Shown in pieces: positions 6,174-12,583 of a stretch of DNA of 12,953 bases (its first letter is position 1; each line of letters starts with the position of its first letter). The position numbers and the translations under genes were made by a program. The notes below the pieces were generated by a model. It was not told the DNA's origin. It made no database searches and worked only from the letters and a program-made list of their open reading frames with translations. Origin of the DNA: Actinomycetota bacterium. Lineage in GTDB: Bacteria; Actinomycetota; Actinomycetes; Streptosporangiales; Streptosporangiaceae. The DNA lies in the NCBI GenBank assembly GCA_003161205.1, contig PMOU01000132.1, forward strand, positions 4,229 through 17,181, given 5' to 3'.

Positions 6174-6760
6174 GCGCTGTCGGCGATGGCCGCCGCCACC
6201 TCGTAGGGCAGGTGCCGGGGATGCACCAGCATGGCCCGGGCCAGCTGGCGGATCCGCAGCCGCAACGGGATCAGCCGCTGCTCGCAGTAACGCCAGGCGC
6301 GCAGCTCGTCATCGCCGAAGCGCGCCGTGATGCCGCGCCGGAACCGCCGCGAGTCACCGCCGTCGGCACGCCAGCCGGGCAGCCACGCCCGCAGCTGGTC
6401 ATCGTCGGTCAGCAGGGACCAGTCCCGCAGTTGCTCGGCGATCTGCCCGGCGGCGTCGATGACGAACGACAGCTCTCCTCCGTCACCGATGCCGTGGACC
6501 CGGCCCTGGCTCGCCTGCCCGTGGCGGATGCTGGCGGAGCTGAACCGCACCCCGACCTCGAGCGCGGCGACGGCATGGCCGGCTTCGTGCCAGGCCGTCT
6601 CCACGGCCGCCGCCCGGGCAGGCAGGTAGCTGGATGCGGCGCCGCGGTCGTAGCGTTGCCTGATCCACATCTCATGCACGATGGACTCATCGTCATAGCG
6701 GACGAGCCGCCGGAGTTCGGCCTGGATCTGGGCCAGGGCCCGGGTTTCTGCTGGGGTCAC
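6170..6760 (-). CDS. Stand-alone M41-like HEXXH metalloprotease-like protein
   Basis: This 196-residue protein has a zinc-binding AWHEAGHAVAALEVG motif (H58-E59-x-x-H62) in the form typical of FtsH (peptidase M41). About 40 residues later comes IDAAGQIAEQL, resembling the M41 AGxxAE helix, then LTDDDQLRAW (117-126), where an aspartate could be the third zinc ligand as in FtsH SDlxxA. No AAA+ ATPase domain or membrane segment is present, unlike FtsH, so it looks like a soluble peptidase domain on its own. The GTG start at 6760 has no clear Shine-Dalgarno sequence. It lies 19 bases after the DUF1707 gene on the same strand, suggesting a two-gene operon. It converges on the HAD gene: a single CTAG gives both stops. 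Protease activity is inferred; I do not recognise a named family. Confidence 0.72.
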   Translation of the reverse strand: MTPAETRALAQIQAELRRLVRYDDESIVHEMWIRQRYDRGAASSYLPARAAAVETAWHEAGHAVAALEVGVRFSSASIRHGQASQGRVHGIGDGGELSFVIDAAGQIAEQLRDWSLLTDDDQLRAWLPGWRADGGDSRRFRRGITARFGDDELRAWRYCEQRLIPLRLRIRQLARAMLVHPRHLPYEVAAAIADSA

Positions 6761-6779
6761 CGTGGCGGCAGCACGCAGC

Positions 6780-7427
6780 TCAGCCCGCGGTAATCGCGTA
6801 CGGCTTAGGCTTCCTCGTCAGCCACTGCCAGAACGTCCGGGCCGGCGGCCCCGCCACGAGGTGGCCGCTGCGGACCCGGCCCGTGACCTCGATCCGCAGC
6901 AGCACCGGCCCGTCCGGACTCCAGGGCGCGTGCACCTTGACGTGCCCGCCGCGGATCGCCACCTCATCGGTGTCCACCACGATCCCCGGCTTGGTCCTGA
7001 TCACGACGTGCCCGCTGCGCACGTCAACGTCGAGCTGGAGGGTGGGCTGCGTGATGACGGCCTGGCTGAAGTCCAGCAGCACATGGCCGCTGGTCGCCTT
7101 CACCTCCATCCGCTGCGGTACGACCCAGCGGTCAACGCGCTTGACCTGACCGCTGCGGCAGTCGATCCGCACCACGTCCTTTGCCTTAGGCGGCGCGGCG
7201 GGGACGCTCGCGGTAAATCCTGACCCGGGCAGGTCGGAGACCAGTTTCGCCAGCTCGCCGTACGTCCGCGCGGTCATGGCCAGTTCCAGCCGCTCGTCGA
7301 GTTCTGCCGCGGTCAGCCGCCCGTCCCCGGCGGCTACCCGCAGCACCTCGACCACCTGGTCCCTGTCGTCGTGCGAGGCCCGCAGTTCGCTGCGCGCTAC
7401 CTCGCTCCCGGGTTCGGAATCCGCCAT
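6780..7427 (-). CDS. DUF1707 protein with repetitive beta-rich tail
   Basis: This 215-residue protein starts with a DUF1707 (SHOCT-like) domain at about 15-67, containing LRASHDDRDQVVEVLR, GDGRLTAAELDERLELA and ARTYGELAKLVSDLP. DUF1707 is widespread in actinobacteria and has no settled function. After a linker (68-84) the C-terminal part repeats a short motif: RSGQV (91-95), TSGHV (112-116), RSGHV (137-141), RGGHV (159-163) and RSGHL (186-190). The motifs are spaced 21-27 residues apart, which suggests turns of a right-handed beta-solenoid like the DUF4097/LiaF-type folds. Most DUF1707 proteins carry membrane helices; none is seen here, and the end is basic (LTRKPKPY). The ATG at 7427 is chosen over an upstream start at 7532 because homology begins just after it and a -10 box precedes it. 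Confidence 0.85.
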   Translation of the reverse strand: MADSEPGSEVARSELRASHDDRDQVVEVLRVAAGDGRLTAAELDERLELAMTARTYGELAKLVSDLPGSGFTASVPAAPPKAKDVVRIDCRSGQVKRVDRWVVPQRMEVKATSGHVLLDFSQAVITQPTLQLDVDVRSGHVVIRTKPGIVVDTDEVAIRGGHVKVHAPWSPDGPVLLRIEVTGRVRSGHLVAGPPARTFWQWLTRKPKPYAITAG

Positions 7428-7433
7428 GGACAA

Positions 7434-7439
7434 ACTGTA
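7434..7439 (-). promoter_or_regulatory. Possible -10 box of the DUF1707 gene
   Basis: TACAGT on the minus strand is followed after six bases by the ATG at 7427, so RNA would start at the start codon and be leaderless. No Shine-Dalgarno sequence is present, which is consistent. The -35 region is not recognisable. Confidence 0.4.
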
Positions 7440-7560
7440 AGCCAGCGAACCTTGACGCCGGGCGGCGCATGCGGTGGGCTTCGACCGTGGCTCCATCACT
7501 TCGGCACGCGCAGCGCCCGGCCGCGCGGGCACTGGTCAGCTCGGCGAAGTGATTCGTCAG

Positions 7561-7581
7561 GTAAGTGATTCACTCACTTAC
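7561..7581. promoter_or_regulatory. Perfect palindromic operator of the TetR operon
   Basis: GTAAGTGA (7561-7568), a 5-base centre TTCAC, and TCACTTAC (7574-7581) form a perfect 8-bp inverted repeat of 21 bases. Size and symmetry are typical of a TetR dimer site. It ends three bases before the -10 box of the TetR gene, so occupancy would block RNA polymerase. The half-site AAGTGATTC also occurs once upstream at 7547-7555, 16 bases before its copy in the palindrome, and may be a second, weaker contact. Confidence 0.8.
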
Positions 7582-7584
7582 ATC

Positions 7585-7590
7585 TATACT
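7585..7590 (+). promoter_or_regulatory. -10 box of the tetR-ABC operon
   Basis: TATACT differs from TATAAT at one base and is followed after seven bases by the ATG at 7598, so the message would start at or next to the start codon. The -35 region would lie inside the palindrome (around 7561-7568) and does not match TTGACA well. Confidence 0.6.
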
Positions 7591-7597
7591 TCGGGAC

Positions 7598-8305
7598 ATG
7601 ACCGGCAAGCGCGACGCGCACGAGCGACTTCCCGAGCTGATCGCCGCGGCCGTGCGGGTGTTCACCCGCGAAGGCTACCGGTCCGCCCGGATGAGCGACG
7701 TCGCGGCTGAGATGGGCCTGTCGGAGGCGGCGATTTACCGTTACGTGGATAGCAAGGAAGGCCTGTTCGTGCTCGCGATCCGGCATGCGCTGCTGCTCGA
7801 AGACATGCCTGTCGGTGACCTGCCGCTGTCACCCGCGCCGCTGGCGGCCACGGTGGCGGAGGCGCGTGTCTTCATCGCCGAGGTCGTGCCGTTCGGCGCG
7901 CTCGCCGAGGCGCTGGCCGGACCGGGCCCCGGCGACACCGCGGCCGAGCTGGAGAAAATCCTCCGTGAGCTTTTCGAGCTTGAGTCGCGGACCAGGGAAG
8001 CCGCGGACATGCTCGAACGCTCGGCTCGCGAGCTCCCGGAGATGGCGGACCTGCTGAACGCGGGCATCCGCGGGCCGGTGCTCGCGGCGCTGACCAAGTA
8101 CCTGGACGGCCGGGCGCGGGCCGGGACGCTGCGACGTACGCCAGATACGCCGGTCACGGCCCGGCTCGTGCTTGAGACGCTGACCTGGTTCGCCCGGCAC
8201 CGGTTCTCCGACCCCGCCGGCGCCGCCATCTCGGCCGAGCTGGCGCAGGAAACGGCCGTCGATACGCTGGTGCACGCCCTGGTCCCAGCTGGGCATGGCC
8301 GATGA
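7598..8305 (+). CDS. TetR/AcrR family transcriptional regulator
   Basis: This encodes a 235-residue TetR-type repressor. The N-terminal HTH at about 8-60 is clear: LIAAAVRVFTREGYRSARMS, DVAAEMGLSEAAIYRYVDSK with recognition helix AAIYRYV, then EGLFVLAIRH. The remaining roughly 170 residues form an alpha-helical ligand-binding and dimerisation domain with no recognisable ligand signature. The ATG at 7598 is used instead of an in-frame start at 7565 because the latter lies inside the operator and upstream of the -10 box. The stop overlaps the ABC ATPase start in ATGA (8302-8305), so regulator and transporter are probably one transcript. The palindrome next to its own promoter indicates autorepression relieved by a ligand, probably a transporter substrate. 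This regulation is inference. Confidence 0.9.
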   Translation: MTGKRDAHERLPELIAAAVRVFTREGYRSARMSDVAAEMGLSEAAIYRYVDSKEGLFVLAIRHALLLEDMPVGDLPLSPAPLAATVAEARVFIAEVVPFGALAEALAGPGPGDTAAELEKILRELFELESRTREAADMLERSARELPEMADLLNAGIRGPVLAALTKYLDGRARAGTLRRTPDTPVTARLVLETLTWFARHRFSDPAGAAISAELAQETAVDTLVHALVPAGHGR

Positions 8306-9255
8306 CCGACAGCGTCGCGGTGCAGGTTTGCGACCTGCGGATGAGCTACGGCGCCACCCAGGTCCTGCGCGGCGTTGACTTCGAGGTCCGCTACGGCGAG
8401 GTGTTCTGCCTGCTCGGCCCGAACGGCGCAGGCAAGACCACCACCCTGGAGATCCTCGAGGGCTTCCGGCGCCCGACGGGCGGCACCGTCCACGTCCTCG
8501 GCCTCGACCCGGAGGCTCAGGCGGCCAAGCTGCGCGAGCGGGCCGGGATGGTCTTGCAGGAGTGCGGCTTTCCCCGGCAGGCGCGGGTGGCCGAGCTCAT
8601 CAACGTGTGGCGGACCTACTACCCGAACCCGCGCTCGCTCGACGACCTGCTCGAGGTGGTGGAGCTGGCCGAGGCCCGGAACACCCAGGTTCGCAAGCTG
8701 TCGGTCGGCCAGCGGCGGCGGCTGGACTTCGCGCTGGCGCTGGCGGGCGATCCCGACCTGGTCTTCCTCGACGAGCCGACCACCGGCTTCGACCCGGAGG
8801 CCCGCAGGCGCTGCTGGGCGGCGATCGAGAACCTCCGCGGACTGGGCAAGACGGTCCTGCTCACCACCCACTACCTGGATGAGGCCGAACGGCTGGCCGA
8901 CCGGATCGCCATCTTGCGGGCGGGCCGGATCGAACTGGCCGGAACCACGCAGGAGGTCGCGGCCCTGGCCGGGCTGGCCACCCGGATCTCCTTCACCACG
9001 CCGACAGCCCTGCGCCGCGGTCAGATCCCGCCGCCGCACGGCATCGACCTGGCGGTATGCGGGTCCGAGTCGGTCTGCCACAGCGGTCACCCGGGGATGA
9101 CCCTGCGGTTGCTGCTCGACTGGGCGCTGGAGCACCGCCTCGGTGACCTGGACGGCCTCGCCGTGACCGCGCCCAGTCTGGAAGACACGTACCTGCAGCT
9201 CACCGGGGCGACCGCGGAACCCTCTCTCAGCCCAGCCAACGGAGATCGCCGATGA
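8302..9255 (+). CDS. ABC transporter ATP-binding protein, DrrA-like
   Basis: This 317-residue ATPase belongs to the ABC-2/DrrA group that powers export. Walker A is GPNGAGKTT (39-47), the Q-loop glutamine is in VLQECGF (Q86), the signature is LSVGQ (133-137) with Val in place of the usual Gly, Walker B with the catalytic glutamate is LVFLDEPTTGFDP (153-165), and the switch histidine is H190 in LLTTHYLDEAERLADRI. Residues after about 215 form the C-terminal extension common in DrrA-type proteins. It probably forms a dimer on the cytoplasmic face of the permease encoded next. ATGA overlaps occur on both sides, to tetR upstream and the permease downstream. By analogy with DrrAB it may export a drug or lipid-like compound; the substrate is not shown. 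Confidence 0.94.
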   Translation: MTDSVAVQVCDLRMSYGATQVLRGVDFEVRYGEVFCLLGPNGAGKTTTLEILEGFRRPTGGTVHVLGLDPEAQAAKLRERAGMVLQECGFPRQARVAELINVWRTYYPNPRSLDDLLEVVELAEARNTQVRKLSVGQRRRLDFALALAGDPDLVFLDEPTTGFDPEARRRCWAAIENLRGLGKTVLLTTHYLDEAERLADRIAILRAGRIELAGTTQEVAALAGLATRISFTTPTALRRGQIPPPHGIDLAVCGSESVCHSGHPGMTLRLLLDWALEHRLGDLDGLAVTAPSLEDTYLQLTGATAEPSLSPANGDRR

Positions 9256-10007
9256 CGAGATCGGTTCGCCTGGCCATGGGGCAGGCGCTCATCGAGCAGC
9301 GCAGTTTCTGGCGCAGCGCCGAGTACGCGCTGTTCACCTTCGTCTTTCCGCTGATGATCCTGCTGCTGATCGGCGCGGCCAACGTCGGGTCTGTGCTACC
9401 GGGTACGCACATCAAGAACACCACGGTCTTCGTGCCGGGCATCCTGGCTTTCGGGGTGATCGTCGCCGCCTATGTCAACCTCGGATCCAAGGTCGCGGTC
9501 CTGCGCCACGACGGCGTGCTCAAGCGGATCAGGACCACGCCGCTGCCGTCCGGGGCCTACCTCGGTGGCCTGCTCGTCAGTACCGTGGCCACCGCGATTC
9601 TCCTGGCCGCAGGCACCGGCCTGATCGGCTGGCTTGCCTTCGGCGCCCTGCCGCGCCCAGGCGGCGTGCTGGGCCTGGCGGCCGGGCTGGTCCTGGGCAT
9701 CGTGTGTTTCGCCTCGCTCGGCCTGGCCGTCAGCTCGGTCATCACCAGCGCCGAATCCGCCGGGCCGGTGACGTACGCCAGCTTCCTGCCCATCGCCATC
9801 ATTTCCGGCGTCTTCGACCCGACCTTCGGCGGCCTGCCGGCCTGGCTCTCGCACCTGGTGGACCTGTTCCCGGTCAAGTCGCTCGCCCAGGTGCTGCAGA
9901 ACGCCTACGCTGTCCGCCCCTTCCCGGCCTGGGATCTGGTCAACCTGGGACTGTGGACGGCCGCCGGGGCCACCTTCGCGATCTGGCGTTTCCGCTGGCA
10001 CAGTTAG
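9252..10007 (+). CDS. ABC-2 type permease, DrrB-like
   Basis: This is the membrane partner of the preceding ATPase, 251 residues with about six hydrophobic segments at roughly 25-44, 58-78, 104-128, 138-160, 174-190 and 229-246. The coupling region after helix 2, VLRHDGVLKRIRTTPLPSGA (83-102), is characteristic of ABC-2 permeases. ISGVFDPTFGGLPAWL, followed shortly by LFPVKSL, matches the conserved loop before the last helix. The start overlaps the ATPase stop by 4 bases (ATGA 9252-9255). Two copies with two ATPases would make a complete exporter. It is the last gene of the operon, followed by a strong hairpin. Confidence 0.92.
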   Translation: MTRSVRLAMGQALIEQRSFWRSAEYALFTFVFPLMILLLIGAANVGSVLPGTHIKNTTVFVPGILAFGVIVAAYVNLGSKVAVLRHDGVLKRIRTTPLPSGAYLGGLLVSTVATAILLAAGTGLIGWLAFGALPRPGGVLGLAAGLVLGIVCFASLGLAVSSVITSAESAGPVTYASFLPIAIISGVFDPTFGGLPAWLSHLVDLFPVKSLAQVLQNAYAVRPFPAWDLVNLGLWTAAGATFAIWRFRWHS

Positions 10008-10017
10008 GCCCGCGTCC

Positions 10018-10055
10018 AGGCCGGTGGCGGCGGCCAGGTCGCCGCGGACCGGCCT
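10018..10055. terminator. Bidirectional terminator-like hairpin
   Basis: AGGCCGGT (10018-10025) pairs with ACCGGCCT (10048-10055), and inside it GCGGCG (10027-10032) pairs with CGCCGC (10040-10045), around a 7-base loop. The 14 pairs are interrupted only by a small internal loop. It sits exactly between the converging permease and osmC genes, so it could end both transcripts. There is no T-run. Confidence 0.6.
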
Positions 10056-10480
10056 TACTCGATCCGGGTCGCGATGGGCGTGCCGAGCTCGACGGTCCGT
10101 CCCACCGAGCACAGCCGGTCATGTGACTTGCGCACCGCGTCCGGCAGCAGCGTCCTGGCCTGGTCGCCCGCCTCGCCGTCGGGAAACGAAATGCGGAAGG
10201 TCACCAGCAGGTCGGTGAGGTGATTGCCGGCCGCGTCCCTGACCTTCTCCGCGTCGACCAGGACCTCGAACGTGTCCGGTTCGGCCCGGCGCGAGGTCAG
10301 GATGTCGACGTCGACGGCCGTGCAGCCGCCGATCGCGGCGAGCAGCAGCTCGACCGGGGTGAAGTCGGTCCCGGCCCCGGTCCCCATGCTGATCTGGCCG
10401 CCGTGGTCGTTGCTGGCCGTGTACCTGCTGTTCTCGATGCGCTCGAGCCGTATGCTCCGGTGCGCCGATTCAGTCGTCAT
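10055..10480 (-). CDS. OsmC family peroxidase-like protein
   Basis: This 141-residue OsmC/Ohr-superfamily protein belongs to a group of thiol-dependent peroxidases that reduce organic hydroperoxides. The core motif FTPVELLLAAIGGCTAVDVD (40-59) contains the peroxidatic cysteine C53. The second, resolving cysteine C124 lies in HDRLCSVGRTVELG. Both cysteines are kept, so activity is plausible. The N-terminal SIRLERIENSRYTASNDHGG strand pair and a final TPIATRIE fit the fold. The sequence looks more like the general OsmC branch than classical Ohr. The ATG at 10480 is chosen for its good AGGGTGG Shine-Dalgarno; a start at 10543 would overlap the neighbouring divergent gene. Its partner across the 56-base divergent spacer is the methyltransferase-MarR fusion. 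Confidence 0.9.
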   Translation of the reverse strand: MTTESAHRSIRLERIENSRYTASNDHGGQISMGTGAGTDFTPVELLLAAIGGCTAVDVDILTSRRAEPDTFEVLVDAEKVRDAAGNHLTDLLVTFRISFPDGEAGDQARTLLPDAVRKSHDRLCSVGRTVELGTPIATRIE

Positions 10481-10536
10481 GCTGGCCACCCTGCCACACC
10501 CGGACGCGTCGGCACCGGGGCGGGCTGGCCCGGCCC

Positions 10537-12552
10537 GTGACAAACTGGACCGGTGGCAGTGGGGTTGAGCTGACAGTGGAAGACGACGGTCCCTCCATGA
10601 CCGCCAGCCGGGTGGCGGCGCACCGCCTGGGCTTCACCCGGGTGGCCGCCGCCTATGGCGATCCCGCCGCTGACGACGCCCTGACCGCCGACGTCGCGGC
10701 CGGGCGCGAGGCCCCGCGGAACCGGATACATGACTACCTGGCCGCGCGCACCTCGTTCTTCGACCGGACGGTGGTGGCGGCCATCGGCCGCGGCGTGCGC
10801 CAGATCGTGGTGGGTGCGGCCGGGTACGACGGCCGCGCGCTCCGGTACGCCAAGCGCGGTATCCGCTGGTTCGAGGTGGATCATCCCGCGACCCAGCGGG
10901 ACAAGCTCGGCAGGCTGGCGCGGCTGGGCATCGCCGCTCCCCACGTGCGGTTCGTCGAGGCGGACTTCACCAGGGATCCGGTGGCGGAGCGGCTGCTGGC
11001 GGCCGGGCTCGACCCGGACGCGCCTGGCCTGTTCCTGCTCGAAGGAGTCGCCGTCTACCTGGAACAAGCCGTCCTGGAGACCGTCCTTGATCAGCTCCGC
11101 CAGGTCGCCGCCACCGGCAGCCGCCTGGCCATCAGCGTGTCCCTGTCCGGGGACCACGACGAGGACGCCCGGGCCCGCTTCCGTGCCTCGGTAGCGGCGA
11201 TGGGGGAGCCCGCCAAGTCCGCGCTTGATGCCGACGAGGCGCAAGAGCTGCTCGCGCGGCACGGCTGGCGGATCATGGCCGGCCACAACGACCCCGATGA
11301 TCTCGCCCCGGCCGCCAGGCGTGAACGACTGCGTGCGGCCGGCCTGCTCATGGCCAGCGCCGGGCCGAGAGCAACCGGCAACCCCGGCACCCCCGTAACC
11401 CAGCGAGCCCGGGTACCGGACCTGCGCCCAGCCGCCCTGGTGCCCCAGGCCCCGGGCACCCTCTCCCTGTCGGCCCTGCTGTCCCAGGTGCTCGTCGCGT
11501 TCACGATCGAAGCCGACAACGAAGCCGAACACCGGCTCCCGCACCGCACGACGGACTTCGGTGCCTCCGGCCACGGCGACGGCCCCTGGCTCGTGTCGAT
11601 GGTCATGTTCGAGAACTGCCTGCGGTTCGTCGGCGCCGAGCCGATCACCGTCGGCGAACTCCAGGCGCTGGCCCGCACCGGCACCAACCTGGACGGCATG
11701 CGGCGCTGGGGCTACATCACCATCGACGGCACGGCCCAGAAGGTGCGCCAAGGACGAGCCGGCCCGGCTGCTGTCCTGCGCGCCACGGTCAGGGGCCTGA
11801 CGGCGCGCCAGACCTGGCTGCCGCTGCCCAGCCTCATCGAGGAACGCTGGCGGGAGCGTTTCGGCGCCGCTGAGCTCGGCCGGCTGAGGGCCTGCCTGGT
11901 CGAGCTGGTCCGCCAGCTCGACCCGGGGCTGCCCGATGTCCTGCCGATCCTGGGCCCGGCCCTGTTCAGCCGGGGACCGGACCCCGCGCTCCCGCCCAGG
12001 CCCGACCCGGTTGACGTGGCCGGCCTGCCGCTGCCTGCGCTGCTGTCCCGGGCCCTGCTGGCCTTCGCCCTGGAGTACGAGCGCGAATCGGAGCTGCCAC
12101 TTGCGGTCAGCGCGAACCTGCTGCGTGTCCTGGACGCGGAAGGGATACGGCCGCGCGACCTCCCGGCCCGCACCGGCATCTCGAAGGAGGCCGTCCGCTG
12201 GGCTCTGGGCACCCTGGTCAGGGGCCGCCTCGCGGTCGAGGCGCCGGATCCGGTCGCGAGCCGCGGGAAGGTCGCGCGCCTGACGCCCCGGGGCATCGAC
12301 ACTCAGCGCATCTACCGGGAGTTCCTCGGCACGGTCGAGGATCGCTGGCAGGACCGCTTCGGCCGGCCCGCCATCACCGCCCTGCGCCAGGCCCTGGAAG
12401 CCCTGGCCACCGGACCCGGCGACGAGGCGCCGTCCCTGTTCAGGGCACTCGAGCCATACCCGGACAACTGGCGCGCTCAAGTCAGGCCGCCGGCCACCCT
12501 GCCGTACTACCCGATGGTCCTGCACCGCGGCGGCTACCCCGACGGCAGCTAA
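10537..12552 (+). CDS. Methyltransferase fused to tandem MarR-like winged helices
   Basis: This single open frame of 671 residues has two unlike halves. Residues about 20-250 resemble the leucine carboxyl methyltransferase (LCM/PPM, TIGR00027-like) branch of SAM-dependent methyltransferases: SAM loop VVGAAGYDGRALRYA (91-105), acidic FEVDHPATQRDK (112-123), and LLEGVAVYLEQ (167-177). After a proline-rich linker (about 255-308) come two MarR-like units. Unit 1 starts LSALLSQVLVAFTIE (311-325), with helix ITVGELQALAR (370-380) and IEERWRERFG (434-443). Unit 2 starts LPALLSRALLAFALE (499-513), with HTH IRPRDLPARTGISKEAVRWA (537-556), wing RGKVARLTPRG and VEDRWQDRFG (600-609). As I recall, similar tandem wHTH proteins exist in Streptomyces as separate proteins of about 330-350 residues. 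GTG 10537 is the longest start; GTG 10576 or ATG 10597 are equally possible. Function unknown. Confidence 0.8.
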   Translation: MTNWTGGSGVELTVEDDGPSMTASRVAAHRLGFTRVAAAYGDPAADDALTADVAAGREAPRNRIHDYLAARTSFFDRTVVAAIGRGVRQIVVGAAGYDGRALRYAKRGIRWFEVDHPATQRDKLGRLARLGIAAPHVRFVEADFTRDPVAERLLAAGLDPDAPGLFLLEGVAVYLEQAVLETVLDQLRQVAATGSRLAISVSLSGDHDEDARARFRASVAAMGEPAKSALDADEAQELLARHGWRIMAGHNDPDDLAPAARRERLRAAGLLMASAGPRATGNPGTPVTQRARVPDLRPAALVPQAPGTLSLSALLSQVLVAFTIEADNEAEHRLPHRTTDFGASGHGDGPWLVSMVMFENCLRFVGAEPITVGELQALARTGTNLDGMRRWGYITIDGTAQKVRQGRAGPAAVLRATVRGLTARQTWLPLPSLIEERWRERFGAAELGRLRACLVELVRQLDPGLPDVLPILGPALFSRGPDPALPPRPDPVDVAGLPLPALLSRALLAFALEYERESELPLAVSANLLRVLDAEGIRPRDLPARTGISKEAVRWALGTLVRGRLAVEAPDPVASRGKVARLTPRGIDTQRIYREFLGTVEDRWQDRFGRPAITALRQALEALATGPGDEAPSLFRALEPYPDNWRAQVRPPATLPYYPMVLHRGGYPDGS

Positions 12553-12558
12553 CGGCAC

Positions 12559-12583
12559 CACCGGTGGCTTAGCTCAGCCGGTG
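12559..12583. terminator. Weak hairpin between converging genes
   Basis: CACCGG (12559-12564) pairs with CCGGTG (12578-12583) around a 13-base loop, and CCACCGGTGG at 12558-12567 is itself palindromic. The structure lies between the converging fusion gene and recQ-like gene and may act as a terminator. It is short and has no T-run. Confidence 0.3.

Noticed and set aside
5930..6793. Plus-strand open frame of 287 codons over the HEAGH gene
   Set aside because: It overlaps both the HAD gene and the HEAGH gene in another frame and shows no domain; the minus strand has the metal-binding motif.
7565..7597. TetR start at 7565
   Set aside because: It lies inside the operator palindrome and upstream of the -10 box, so it would not be in the transcript predicted here.
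7741..9135. Minus-strand open frame of 464 codons opposite tetR and the ABC ATPase
   Set aside because: The plus strand encodes clear TetR and ABC motifs in the same place; the antisense frame is compositional.
10477..12561. Minus-strand open frame of 694 codons opposite the fusion gene
   Set aside because: It mirrors the whole fusion gene and overlaps the osmC start. Its translation has no recognisable motif, while the plus strand has clear SAM and MarR motifs.
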